Notes under the pieces: generated by a model | Told to the model about the DNA's origin: nothing | The model's database searches: none | The model's input: the letters and a program-made list of their open reading frames with translations, nothing else | Shown: positions 58,601 through 59,501 of the stretch, piece by piece | Layout: every line of letters starts with the position of its first letter | Numbering within the stretch: position 1 is the first letter of the stretch | Program-made: the position numbers and the translations under genes | Assembly (NCBI GenBank): GCA_017163975.1 | Contig: JAFFSR010000229.1 | Location: forward strand, 10,372,001 to 10,436,000 | Direction of reading: 5' to 3' | From: Anastatus disparis | Taxonomy: Eukaryota > Arthropoda > Insecta > Hymenoptera > Eupelmidae | Length of the DNA: 64,000 bases

Positions 58601-58644
58601 ACCGATAGTCGATCGACTGATGGTTGCGGTGATGAAGGCTCGAC
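2899..58644 (-). CDS. Tmc: Transmembrane channel-like protein (Tmc), 10 internal exons
   Basis: TMC proteins are multi-pass membrane proteins of mechanosensory cells, forming or contributing to the mechanotransduction channel. Exons in transcript order are 58435-58644, 8330-8510, 7862-8096, 6757-6945, 6279-6520, 5887-6078, 5123-5374, 3896-3965, 3598-3794 and 2899-3515. All have AG/GT borders and matching phases (1,2,0,0,2,2,2,0,2,1), giving ~795 contiguous residues. Signature pieces are SYFIFLRWLFWINL (TM1), YSPFFYGWY followed by a TM2-like segment, a TM3-like MLVIAMLAVSAYAVV, YHPRKQLRLQLGR, and then RIMVLNLLNMYSL. The N-terminus (right of 58644) and the C-terminal half (left of 2899) are not seen. 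The 8511-58434 intron is unusually large (~49.9 kb). The extracellular loop in the last exon is long and Asn/Asp/Ser-rich. Confidence 0.93.
3598..3794 (-). CDS. Tmc: Tmc exon I, extracellular loop
   Basis: 197 bp exon, acceptor TATTTTAAG, donor CAAG|GTATAC. Encodes a Ser/Thr-rich loop segment (SSNFSSSSNRKTMDLWPE). Linked to its neighbours by phase (0 in, 2 out). Confidence 0.8.
3896..3965 (-). CDS. Tmc: Tmc exon H, span continuing from RKQLR motif
   Basis: 70 bp exon too short to stand out as an ORF. Acceptor CTTTTTTTTAG, donor TCATCG|GTAAGT. It encodes RIMVLNLLNMYSLIYALF, the direct continuation of the TMC RKQLR-LQLGR motif in exon G. Phase 2 in, 0 out. Confidence 0.92.
4313..4498 (-). mobile_element. 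tRNA-derived SINE family 1, copy 1
   Basis: Reading on the minus strand: A-box-like GTGGCTCAGTCGGTAG, an anticodon-arm-like region with TTCGTGA, and B-box AGTTCGAATCC. A conserved body follows (GATTGATACAAGCACCACT, GTGCTTTGTTCACAAA) and the tail is ATAAATATAGCGACGTTAAA. The tRNA part most resembles tRNA-Thr(CGT). Not a functional tRNA: the arms mispair and the same body is fused in all copies. Confidence 0.85.
4640..5038 (-). mobile_element. tRNA-derived SINE family 2, copy 1
   Basis: Minus-strand 5' end has A-box-like GTGGCGTAATGGATAG and B-box GGTTCGAATCCTGG. The body is shared with 39751-40092 (ATATAAATG..., GGTATCGGTTG, AAGTTTTCGGTATGG) and the tail is a poly-A. A 15 bp target duplication TTTTATCGATCATTT flanks it (4625-4639, 5039-5053). 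At the 5' end an ~18 bp unit (TATTACGCCACCGCGCTC on plus) is repeated three times. Confidence 0.9.
5123..5374 (-). CDS. Tmc: Tmc exon G, TM3 and extracellular segment
   Basis: 252 bp exon, acceptor TTTTTGCAG, donor GGTCG|GTATGT. It encodes RIFVNMLVIAMLAVSAYAVV (TM3), a Trp/Asn-rich extracellular piece, then FFEVLGMIESYHPRKQLRLQ, which is highly conserved in TMC proteins. Confidence 0.94.
5887..6078 (-). CDS. Tmc: Tmc exon F, TM2-TM3 cytoplasmic loop
   Basis: 192 bp exon, acceptor TTCATTTTTAG, donor CGAAA|GTAAAA. It encodes the loop with AFSWKLFTGWDFMIGN and ETAQNRIGSIVLGLKEAL, which matches the conserved TMC pattern F-x-W-K-F-x-x-W-D. Phase 2 in, 2 out. Confidence 0.93.
6279..6520 (-). CDS. 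Tmc: Tmc exon E, TM1-TM2 loop and TM2
   Basis: 242 bp exon, acceptor ACTTTTCTAG, donor AGAAA|GTAAGT. It encodes an extracellular stretch, the conserved KYSPFFYGWYANQ segment and the next membrane span (KLPLAYFIVNLVVYTYSFL). Phase 0 in, 2 out. Confidence 0.93.
6757..6945 (-). CDS. Tmc: Tmc exon D, TM1
   Basis: 189 bp exon (63 codons), acceptor GATTCGACAG, donor CCTGAG|GTAAGA. It contains the family hallmark PWERRIKQIESQFGS followed by SYFIFLRWLFWINLVIS, the first membrane span. This is the clearest diagnostic exon for the TMC family. Confidence 0.95.
7862..8096 (-). CDS. Tmc: Tmc exon C, pre-TM1 helical region
   Basis: 235 bp exon, acceptor TTTCTAATAG and donor ACTAAG|GTTTGA. It encodes a basic helical region with KQQPWPLRKKLKLVRQAK and VRKHEGALQERLAQTR, in the position of the conserved amphipathic helices that precede TM1. 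Phase 2 in, 0 out. Confidence 0.9.
8330..8510 (-). CDS. Tmc: Tmc exon B, Arg/Ser-rich cytoplasmic segment
   Basis: 181 bp exon, acceptor AAATTTACAG and donor GGAGA|GTGAGT. It encodes an acidic start (GDEIAAEDDYSA) followed by a highly basic run (RRNSSRRQSRRKRRPSSP), typical of the disordered TMC cytoplasmic N-terminus. Phase 1 in, phase 2 out. Confidence 0.85.
8764..9456. mobile_element. Foldback element with ~340 bp arms
   Basis: The left arm starts at AGGAGAGTGTCTGAGTTGCG (8764) and the right arm ends with its reverse complement (9456). The arms run almost to the centre near 9105, where a short 'accatcctt' spacer separates them. They match over nearly their full length with scattered differences, so a transcript would fold into a ~340 bp duplex. 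No coding capacity; the short ORF inside is a shadow. Sits in the big Tmc intron just 5' of IR1. Confidence 0.85.
9820..9828 (+). promoter_or_regulatory. TATA-like box of IR1
   Basis: TATAAAAAG lies ~65 bp upstream of the IR1 ATG. The 400 bp upstream of IR1 (9480-9890) is related to the flank of IR2 (about 40110-40519), including 'catcaat..tt' and 'ttcaaggacataa' blocks, so promoter and gene were duplicated together. Confidence 0.35.
9893..12249 (+). pseudogene. Divergent ionotropic receptor IR1, frameshifted and internally duplicated
   Basis: Insect ionotropic receptors are glutamate-receptor-related chemosensory channels. The ATG at 9893 starts a signal-like hydrophobic N-terminus. The frame breaks near 10174, where one base is missing relative to IR2, and resumes from 10186 to 12249. 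Visible modules: S1 ligand lobe (TSPENRERKWSRFFG), TM1 (IMVIGIIASISAIIYGLL), pore loop (FFTTLNLTMLFFGIST), TM2 (IIYLSLICISIIFSSTLLD), S2 with IAALGINLITDERTK, and a C-terminal span (MILIYFIAVGLATSIVHF). It has a 444 bp (148-codon) in-frame insertion: S1b, TM1 and pore loop appear twice. Inserted bases 11115-11406 are identical to IR2 41293-41584. The single frameshift could be real decay or a sequence error. Confidence 0.82.
10966..11560 (+). repeat. In-frame internal duplication in IR1
   Basis: 10966-11116 and 11410-11560 are 151 bp copies differing by one base (aat>aag at ~11486). Between them lies 11115-11406, identical to IR2. The left junction (ctaatatg|gtccag) has only an 'atg' microhomology, while the right junction falls within homologous TM1 sequence. 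Confidence 0.9.
12250..13016. other. IR1 3' flank, little structure
   Basis: AT-rich, no exon seen. Contains one small putative MITE (12556-12733). Confidence 0.4.
12556..12733. mobile_element. Small MITE-like element with CACGGAG ends
   Basis: Begins ACACGGAGAGAATTTTT and ends ...CTCCTCCGTA, with internal inverted 'aaaattacggtaac' and 'atttttacggtaac'-type blocks. The ends are short inverted repeats, and ends of this type are common in arthropod genomes. Weak support. Confidence 0.35.
13017..13152. mobile_element. MITE with GCGACAAA hairpin, copy 1
   Basis: Ends TAATAGTATATTACGCAAC and ...TTGCGTATGTTATTTTTT are inverted repeats. The centre carries a hairpin: 'ttttgtcgccc-aagcgcagcg-agggtgacaaa'. 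Same family as 25933-26069. Confidence 0.65.
13519..13655 (-). CDS. BEN-like gene terminal exon
   Basis: 137 bp, acceptor TTTTTTTTAG|GAGTG, ending GTA GAA TAA. Encodes VFEDYLDEKFGESSKAKKN followed by RQMNKHIGYKIRDLRK, a helical, basic C-terminus. Confidence 0.55.
13519..20171 (-). CDS. Four-exon gene with 49-residue repeats, BEN-like
   Basis: Exons in transcript order are 19997-20171, 17656-18744, 14182-14268 and 13519-13655. All three introns are GT-AG and phase 1, giving 495 residues and ending at TAA 13519-13521. The first exon (MADHGVVKFYSENEIDIVP ... YSPAQLIMIG) resembles the N-terminal module of insect BEN-type proteins. The second exon has five ~49-residue repeats (SRKKIHLEGTNSTKKK ... 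DEVSIDEDLEQDND), alternating basic and acidic, then a Thr-rich linker. The last exon has DYLDEKFGESSKAKKN and NKHIGYKIRDLRKSR, like the end of a BEN domain. The exon 2 acceptor lacks a pyrimidine tract and is the weakest join. Function inferred at best as a nuclear DNA- or chromatin-binding protein. Confidence 0.55.
14182..14268 (-). CDS. BEN-like gene exon 3
   Basis: 87 bp exon, acceptor TATATTTCATAG, donor CCCAG|GTATTA. Encodes TIIETPRSNRRLVKKLSVYR-type basic sequence, phase 1 in and out. Below ORF-calling length; found by joining phases. Confidence 0.5.
14831..15073 (+). pseudogene. Penelope-like element reverse-transcriptase fragment
   Basis: The frame reads YGLIKIHKQNHP, then ISALNSPNYELSKLFAKFL, SHLFVKNSYEIKEF and CLASFDVVAL. 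These correspond to the PLE reverse-transcriptase start, where family members have (P)KIHK, SSxNSPTYxLxK and VSFDVVSLFTNxP. It is cut exactly at 15073 by the CCCTATTG element, and no downstream RT or GIY-YIG region was seen. Dead fragment in intron 2 of the BEN-like gene (opposite strand). Confidence 0.75.
15074..15206. mobile_element. Short CCCTATTG element filled with ACGTCAT words
   Basis: Begins CCCTATTGAAAATGATAACG and ends ...AACGTCATTTTTCAAGTG. It is flanked by a probable 7 bp target duplication (AGCTTTA at 15067-15073 and AGCTTTG at 15207-15213). The interior is repeated, inverted AACGTTATT/AACGTCATTT words. Inserted into the Penelope fragment. Confidence 0.55.
15330..15575. repeat. 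GATAAAAATG / CATTTTTATC minisatellite
   Basis: About ten ~10 bp words: GATAAAAATG-type on the left half, their reverse complements CATTTTTATC on the right half, so the whole can fold on itself. The spurious ORF here has no coding signature. Confidence 0.7.
15615..17582. mobile_element. 2 kb foldback with internal 142-bp satellite array
   Basis: Outer arms (about 15615-15810 and 17395-17582) are inverted copies, sharing TTTGAAGTTTGCA, GTTGTTCAACAACGATATT and GAAGTTTGGGGCGTTTAAG (right-arm orientation). Between them lie one inverted unit and then ten direct units of ~142 bp, marked by AGGGGTAGTTCCTGTTCC at about 15988, 16129, 16270, 16412, 16554, 16696, 16839, 16980, 17122 and 17264. Each unit also carries AAATGGGCTGTAA and AAATCGCGAGATA. 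No coding capacity. Confidence 0.85.
17656..18744 (-). CDS. BEN-like gene exon 2, repeat array
   Basis: 1089 bp open exon with donor ATCAG|GTAATA. Five ~147-150 bp tandem units encode basic then acidic blocks. The third and fourth units share VYEGDEFSFDEDPKQDN and are nearly identical, implying recent expansion. The acceptor GAAAG|CAAATAAC is chosen for phase. Confidence 0.65.
18765..19740. other. GC-richer block with tandem repeat, possible LTR remnant
   Basis: Noticeably GC-richer than the surroundings. It holds a 13 bp-arm hairpin (AATTCCACGAAAT ... 18792-18824), an 83-bp tandem repeat, an AATAAA near 'gccgaaaggctttttccctc' (~19360-19395) and a terminal palindrome GGATGTAGC-ctac-GCTACATCC (19694-19715). 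These recall an LTR or promoter region, but no second LTR, primer-binding site or pol ORF is present. Confidence 0.3.
19038..19195. repeat. 83-bp tandem repeat, two copies
   Basis: Units start at 19038 and 19121 with GTGTCCTAGTACACCGCACT and end with ...GTCTATTACCTCGT. The middle differs slightly between copies. Confidence 0.85.
19997..20171 (-). CDS. BEN-like gene exon 1
   Basis: 175 bp from ATG 20171 to a consensus donor GGAA|GTAAGT. Encodes 58 residues: a short beta-like VKFYSENEIDIVP and a YSPAQLIMIG motif. Ends in phase 1. Confidence 0.65.
20501..20640. mobile_element. 70-bp-arm hairpin element
   Basis: Near-perfect palindrome: AGGTCGAGTCTACACTATGT... at 20501 is mirrored by ...ACATAGTGTAGACTCGGCCT ending at 20640, with a loop of only a few bases near 20571. 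Very high arm identity suggests youth or selection for the hairpin. MITE or hairpin-RNA locus. Confidence 0.8.
20641..21953. other. Region 5' of the small plus-strand gene
   Basis: AT-rich with no clear coding exon. A candidate 5'UTR exon ends at the donor ACTT|GTAAGT near 21150. 21300-21490 is rich in TAACAGTTAATA-type words. Confidence 0.35.
21954..22466 (+). CDS. Small two-or-more-exon gene of unknown function
   Basis: Coding exons 21954-22070 and 22239-22451 are joined in phase 0 (donor AGAAAT|GTAAGT, acceptor TCTCTTTTTCAG). A consensus acceptor TTTCTATTGCAG just before the ATG (exon from 21940) implies an upstream noncoding exon. The product begins MTQNPCKKYKNYLETCD, has a basic PRIIRRLNPTSSKLSR stretch, then an acidic Glu-rich region. 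After 22451 a donor GAG|GTATAT allows continuation; if unused, the frame stops at 22464-22466, giving 114 residues. I recognise no domain. Nested in the Tmc intron on the opposite strand. Confidence 0.5.
22709..23553. mobile_element. CCCTATTG foldback, ~400-bp arms, CACGTG-rich
   Basis: Starts CCCTATTGAAAAAAACACGTG and ends with the mirror ...CACGTGTTTTTTTTCAATAGGG. Arms run to about 23100 and back from about 23133, are nearly identical in their inner 300 bp, and leave a ~35 bp loop. The outer parts are arrays of CACGTG palindromes separated by A/T runs. No protein-coding capacity; the ORF inside is a shadow. Confidence 0.88.
23554..25932. other. AT-rich stretch without recognisable features
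   Basis: No exon, long repeat or RNA gene was recognised on either strand. Confidence 0.4.
25933..26069. mobile_element. MITE with GCGACAAA hairpin, copy 2
   Basis: Ends AATAGTATATTACGTAACAA / ...TTGCGTATACTATTTTTT are inverted repeats of ~25 bp. Central hairpin 'tttgtcgcccgagcgaagcg' paired with 'agggcgacaaa'. A related hairpin without the terminal repeats follows at about 26135-26185 (tttgtcaccttcgcttcgct / caggtgacaa). Confidence 0.7.
26070..28559. other. AT-rich stretch, hairpin remnant only
   Basis: Apart from the hairpin near 26135-26185, no gene or repeat boundary was recognised. Confidence 0.4.
28560..29070. mobile_element. TTAA-flanked MITE, 511 bp
   Basis: Terminal inverted repeats GGTGGCTCGAGCG / CGCTCGAGTCACC are flanked by TTAA on both sides (28556-28559 and 29071-29074), the piggyBac-type target duplication. 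No ORF. It abuts the 3' end of the POLR3A pseudogene. Confidence 0.8.
29757..33526. mobile_element. Long foldback with repeat-bearing arms, TTAA-flanked
   Basis: The left end (TTAA at 29753-29756, then TACAGGAATAAATTGATATT) is mirrored by the right end (AATGTCAATTTATTTATGTA, then TTAA 33527-33530). Shared blocks include ACACCC, AGTGCGCAGAATAACAA, TTATAAAGGGGTGCG, ACATATTCTGCAAGTTT and GGGAAATCGTATGTCCGGA. Each arm holds additional diverged tandem units (left to ~30270, right from ~33160). The ~2.9 kb centre is AT-rich with no transposase seen. It interrupts the POLR3A pseudogene. Confidence 0.7.
33531..33958. mobile_element. TTAA-flanked MITE, 428 bp, internally duplicated
   Basis: Inverted ends GAGGCGGTCGGAACCAAATC / GATTTGGTTCGGACCGCCTC with TTAA on both sides (33527-33530 and 33959-33962). 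A ~175 bp interior block, around 'tttatatacatgactagagg' and 'ataaattattataagcattt', occurs twice in tandem. Inserted immediately beside the long foldback, sharing its TTAA. Confidence 0.85.
34259..34682. mobile_element. MITE with ~110-bp inverted ends
   Basis: Begins ACACTTGGCGGAAAGGATAT and ends with its reverse complement. The arms (to about 34368, and from about 34570) share TTACCACAGRCATAAGA and CCTCAAATGGCA-type blocks. ~200 bp AT-rich centre, no ORF. Confidence 0.85.
34683..35784. other. Region 5' of the transposase remnant
   Basis: AT-rich, no gene seen. A consensus acceptor TTTATGTTTCAG ends near 35760, just before the transposase frame. Confidence 0.35.
35785..37054 (+). pseudogene. 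Animal TNP2/CACTA-like transposase remnant
   Basis: One frame from ATG 35785 to TAA 37052-37054 is broken by a single in-frame stop at 36023-36025. It has a zinc-knuckle-like CPSCSKYLG ... CSICAETVEF, then the hallmarks of the TNP2-like (EnSpm/CACTA) family: IFNTDGAPRFECSQYYIWPM, LNELPVDIRFKRL, LWFG-type GMWFGRNKP, CCVDSVAHAPMQ and FNGKYGCNWY. After YGCNWY the usual downstream catalytic portion is missing and the frame jumps to a C-terminal piece ending at MYHI. No terminal repeats identified. A decayed transposon, or less likely a domesticated derivative. Confidence 0.75.
37055..38930. other. AT-rich stretch with a TA microsatellite
   Basis: No exon recognised. Contains (TA)n at about 38472-38493. 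At 38757-38768 an isolated TTTCAATAGGG matches the end of the CCCTATTG elements, but no partner end was found. Confidence 0.4.
38931..39112 (-). mobile_element. tRNA-derived SINE family 1, copy 2
   Basis: Same family as 4313-4498. Minus strand has GTGGTTCACTCGGTAG, AGTTCGAATCCCGCTCTC, then the family body ending ATAGCGACGTTAAA. The anticodon-arm region is diverged. Confidence 0.85.
39180..39660. repeat. Palindromic ATATGAGATCTC satellite
   Basis: Dozens of near-perfect CATATGAGATCTCATATGAG words (GAGATCTC and CATATG palindromes) are punctuated four times by a spacer TATATTTTTTATTTAGAAAA at about 39281, 39370, 39428 and 39538. The long frame through it is a repeat artefact. Confidence 0.9.
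39751..40092 (+). mobile_element. tRNA-derived SINE family 2, copy 2
   Basis: Begins AGAGCGCGGTGGTGTAACGG, with A-box GGTGTAACGGATAG, B-box GGTTCGAATCCTGG, and the body as in copy 1. Ends in a poly-A. A 17 bp target duplication with one mismatch flanks it (39734-39750, 40093-40109). Confidence 0.92.
40520..42414 (+). pseudogene. Divergent ionotropic receptor IR2, decayed
   Basis: Paralogue of IR1, same strand, 30.6 kb downstream. ATG 40520, hydrophobic N-terminus, S1 lobe (TSPENRKRKWSRFFG), TM1 (IMVIGIIASISAIIYCLL), pore loop (FFTTLNLIMLFFGIST), TM2, and S2 beginning IANLGIDLITDERTK. The first frame ends at 41887 because one base is missing relative to IR1 near 41880. The homologous frame then carries stops at 42049-42051 and 42109-42111 before reopening to 42414 (C-terminal span FLYFVVLGLLTSIVCFIFEI). 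Three independent lesions in the C-terminal third make it a pseudogene. It lacks the internal duplication seen in IR1. Unlike IR1, the N-terminal junction (near 40800) is in frame. Confidence 0.88.
42443..42785. mobile_element. MITE with CCGGYCCCG ends
   Basis: Starts CCGGTCCCGATGAAAATCAT and ends ...GATAGTTATCAACGGGGCCGG, inverted ends of ~25 bp with mismatches. The interior has repeated 'acgaaaa' / 'ttttcgt' words in opposite orientation, so the whole element can fold. No ORF. Confidence 0.65.
43417..43856 (-). CDS. 113-residue two-exon coiled-coil protein
   Basis: Exon 1 43712-43856 (ATG 43856) and exon 2 43417-43613 are joined in phase 1 (donor AAATAG|GTTAGT, acceptor ACGATTTTAG). The N-terminal ~45 residues (NEIENLKSKVDELVKKNEEL and following) form a leucine-zipper-like heptad pattern. 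The C-terminal half is basic with a nuclear-localisation-like PKKRRKRG and QSKRRYREIMLRNK. The order (zipper first, basic region after) is the reverse of a bZIP factor. A TATA-like box lies ~90 bp upstream. Both exons are below usual ORF thresholds. Family unknown; a mobile-element accessory protein is possible. Confidence 0.6.
43943..43955 (-). promoter_or_regulatory. TATA-like box of the coiled-coil gene
   Basis: Minus strand reads ATATATTTATATACT, ~90 bp 5' of the ATG at 43856. Confidence 0.35.
43992..44020. repeat. (TCTAA)n microsatellite
   Basis: About five TCTAA units (TTAGA on the other strand). Confidence 0.9.
44032..44314. mobile_element. MITE with partial tandem duplication
   Basis: Begins AGGGAGTGTCCACATGGATA and ends ...TATCCATGTGGACGCTCCCT, ~65 bp inverted ends. 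The left end plus centre (118 bp) is tandemly repeated: 44032 and 44150 both begin AGGGAGTGTCC, followed by 'gatgagaccgcattggctga' and its mirror 'tagccaatgcggtctcatta'. The minus-strand ORF is a shadow. Confidence 0.85.
44315..45446. other. AT-rich gap between MITE and ankyrin gene
   Basis: No gene well supported. A 73-codon plus-strand frame at 44808-45029 has no splice or homology support. Confidence 0.4.
45447..46657 (-). CDS. Ankyrin/PRANC-like gene, coding exon 2
   Basis: 1211 bp with further ankyrin units, a helical middle and the PRANC/F-box-like C-terminus. Stop at 45447-45449. Confidence 0.82.
45447..47830 (-). CDS. Ankyrin-repeat protein with PRANC/F-box-like C-terminus
   Basis: Exons 47197-47830 and 45447-46657 are joined in phase 1 (donor AGGCCAG|GTAAAG, acceptor TTTTTATAG|GCGAAC), giving 614 residues. 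An acceptor TTCTTTTTACAG at ~47880 implies an upstream 5'UTR exon. Ankyrin units run through both exons (GGDINALNTIGETYLHRVV, GADVNLKNHEGSTVLHCIL, GADINIEDDDGDTPLSIA, GYPPLHLAL-type, GANPNEHVPDYRTPLTQAL). A ~200-residue helical region follows, and the last ~40 residues (LPTKIPAEFPLALIIKICMY) resemble the PRANC/F-box-like end of poxvirus-, Wolbachia- and parasitoid-wasp ankyrin proteins. By family analogy it may recruit a ubiquitin ligase; this is inference. Both exons are intact. Confidence 0.82.
47197..47830 (-). CDS. Ankyrin/PRANC-like gene, coding exon 1
   Basis: ATG at 47830, 634 bp, about five ankyrin units. Its first ~150 bp and upstream region are duplicated at 53253-53401. Confidence 0.8.
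49725..50163 (-). CDS. Short ankyrin-repeat protein (copy A)
   Basis: ATG 50141, stop TAG at 49725-49727, 138 residues. An acceptor TAATATTTCAG lies at ~50164, and a probable noncoding first exon upstream ends at the donor CTATAG|GTAAGT (exon end 50333). Four ankyrin units fill the protein: GVSINARNYSDETILYKAI, GADVNVQDDMGRTPLHLAV, GADINAMDHDNRPPLMYAL and a degenerate first one. The terminal TTGTAG is TTGTTG in copy B, so copy A is eight residues shorter. No PRANC-like end, so it is an ankyrin-only protein, or an exon spliced to something unseen. Confidence 0.78.
50328..50600 (-). promoter_or_regulatory. Conserved upstream region of the short ankyrin gene
   Basis: This block is strongly conserved between copies A and B (55840-56090), including 'ttcattcacgtacgtaaagg' and 'atcttggcttcgtcctcgtg', and ends in a consensus splice donor. 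It likely contains promoter and 5'UTR exon. Exact start site not determined. Confidence 0.4.
51091..51345. repeat. Remnant of a third duplication unit
   Basis: Resembles 49134-49402 (3' side of the short ankyrin gene), sharing 'attaatatacgcacat' and 'ctcaaaatttt.ggcatacac'. It directly follows copy A, implying an older tandem array of ~2 kb units. Confidence 0.75.
51692..52845. mobile_element. TIR element with 172-bp internal tandem repeats
   Basis: Left end CACTGAGAAAAAAATTTCAT, right end mirror ...ATATTTTTTTCTTAGTG. Both ends continue with 'atcaactgaa' and 'taacag' words. Internal units start at 51833, 52004 and 52176 with ggCTGTTGATATAATTGAATAACAGTT, whose core ACTGTTGATATAATTGAATAA is partly palindromic. 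The right third includes 'gcgatgcgatgcg'. No transposase. Confidence 0.65.
52846..53131. other. GC-richer short gap
   Basis: Contains an inverted pair 'tgtcttcctgagacatattgac' / 'atgtctcaggagaaatc' near 52978-53022. No gene. Confidence 0.3.
53132..53401 (-). pseudogene. Truncated ankyrin exon (copy B)
   Basis: ATG 53401 begins a frame homologous to the 47830 exon for ~50 residues (INALNAKRETFLHRVVRANN). The homology ends at the duplication breakpoint near 53253, after which the sequence is unrelated and stops at 53132. An upstream acceptor (TTTTTTTAACAG) is kept. No second exon or PRANC-like end, so it cannot encode a full protein. Confidence 0.8.
53253..56608. repeat. Segmental duplication, copy B
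   Basis: Collinear with 47682-51090; small indels, for example loss of ~30 bp near 55025 and insertion of ~14 bp near 56240. Confidence 0.9.
55208..55673 (-). CDS. Short ankyrin-repeat protein (copy B)
   Basis: ATG 55648, stop 55208, 146 residues; acceptor at ~55674 and upstream donor as in copy A. Ankyrin units GVSINARNFRKETFLYKAI, GANVNVQDIMGRTPLHLAV and GADINAMDHGNRPPLMYAL. Differences from copy A are concentrated in the N-terminal ~50 residues (NEQKSVHYCKRGKFIQL versus RDQLAVYYCRKGDFIGL), while the core is nearly identical. Both copies are open, consistent with functional paralogues. Confidence 0.78.
56679..56871 (+). mobile_element. tRNA-derived SINE family 1, copy 3
   Basis: GTGGCTCACTCGGTAGAGCG (A box), TTCGTAA anticodon-like loop, AGTTCGAATCCCGCTCTC (B box), family body and ATAAATATAGCGACGTG tail with short A-run. 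A 13 bp target duplication with one mismatch (AACCTTTTCAGTC 56666-56678; AACCTCTTCAGTC 56872-56884) flanks it. Confidence 0.9.
56872..58434. other. AT-rich end of the large Tmc intron
   Basis: No exon seen. Short (TCTATAGG)n run of about four units at 58018-58044. 56885-56940 repeats CAGTCG words. Confidence 0.4.
58435..58644 (-). CDS. Tmc: Tmc exon A, cytoplasmic N-terminal region
   Basis: 210 bp exon with an acceptor ...ATATCCAG and a donor GCAG|GTTAGT. It encodes a Pro/Thr/Ala-rich disordered segment (VEPSSPQPSVDRL..., then QEPPAQTPAPATPGP). It ends in phase 1 and joins exon 8330-8510 to form an Asp codon. Assignment rests on that phase fit, on the shared disordered, basic-leaning composition and on lying upstream on the same strand. 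The fit makes the gap a ~49.9 kb intron. Confidence 0.75.
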
Positions 58645-58913
58645 CTGGATATTTTAAATTTATCTTTTTGGTTTTTGTTTTATTTTATTTTTTTATTGTT
58701 TATTTATGAAGTAATTGAGGGCTAAGGAGCTGTGATTATTATATGCACGTTTAATAATGACTAGAGTAAAAACTGTATTCTGATTTTTTAACAAGAAAGA
58801 AAATTACGTTCTAATGGAGCGCAATAGTAAAATATTAGAATATATATGAAAGTCCGGGTCTTTAATCTTCGATGAAAAAAAAATGATTTAGAGTATTGGA
58901 AAACAATAAATCT

Positions 58914-59110
58914 CGAGGTCTTCAGTGGCTCAGTCGGTAGCGCGATAGACTCGTAACCCGAGGGCCCGAGTTCGAATCCCGCTCTCGGCCGATTGATACA
59001 AGCATCACTGTATACGATACATATGCTTTGTTCATAAACACACTGACGATCTTCGTCGTTAATTAGCATCGCAATAATAGCTTAAATACAGCGACGTTAA
59101 AGAAAAAAAA
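58914..59110 (+). mobile_element. tRNA-derived SINE family 1, copy 4
   Basis: AGTGGCTCAGTCGGTAG, CTCGTAA anticodon-like loop, GAGTTCGAATCCCGCTCTC, CGATTGATACAAGCATCACT, and tail ACAGCGACGTTAAAG followed by an A-run. Upstream of Tmc exon A. The minus-strand ORF over it is a shadow. Confidence 0.88.
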
Positions 59111-59122
59111 CATTAGTCATTA

Positions 59123-59501
59123 TAGGCGAGAGGGACACCCCCAAAAAAGCGCTTAGTTTTCGAGAAGGTGACCGCTATCGTCCTACAAGCTAATTTTTTT
59201 TTTAAATGAAAGCTTCTGACCTATAGATTACGAATACAAACTTTTTTTTTAGTTCCAAGTCCGGGAACATAAAGAAAATGGCGAAAATGGCGTTTTTATA
59301 GGTAAAAATTCTATACGCACTGTAAGTAACCGCCATTTTCTTTATGTTCCCGGACTCGGAACTAAAAAAAAAGTTTTTATTCGTAATCTATAGGTCAGAA
59401 GCTTTCATTAAAAAAAAAAATCAGCTTGTAGGAAGATAGCGGTCACCTACTCGAAAACTAAGAAAACTAAACGCTTTTTTGGGGGTGTCCCTCTCGCCTA
59501 T
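59123..59501. mobile_element. Foldback element with ~165-bp arms
   Basis: Starts TAGGCGAGAGGGACACCCCC and ends with its mirror. Arms to about 59290 and from about 59331 are nearly identical (CTATAGGTCAGAAGCTTTCA, TTTCTTTATGTTCCCGGACT). Flanks allow a TA or TTA duplication. No ORF. Confidence 0.88.
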
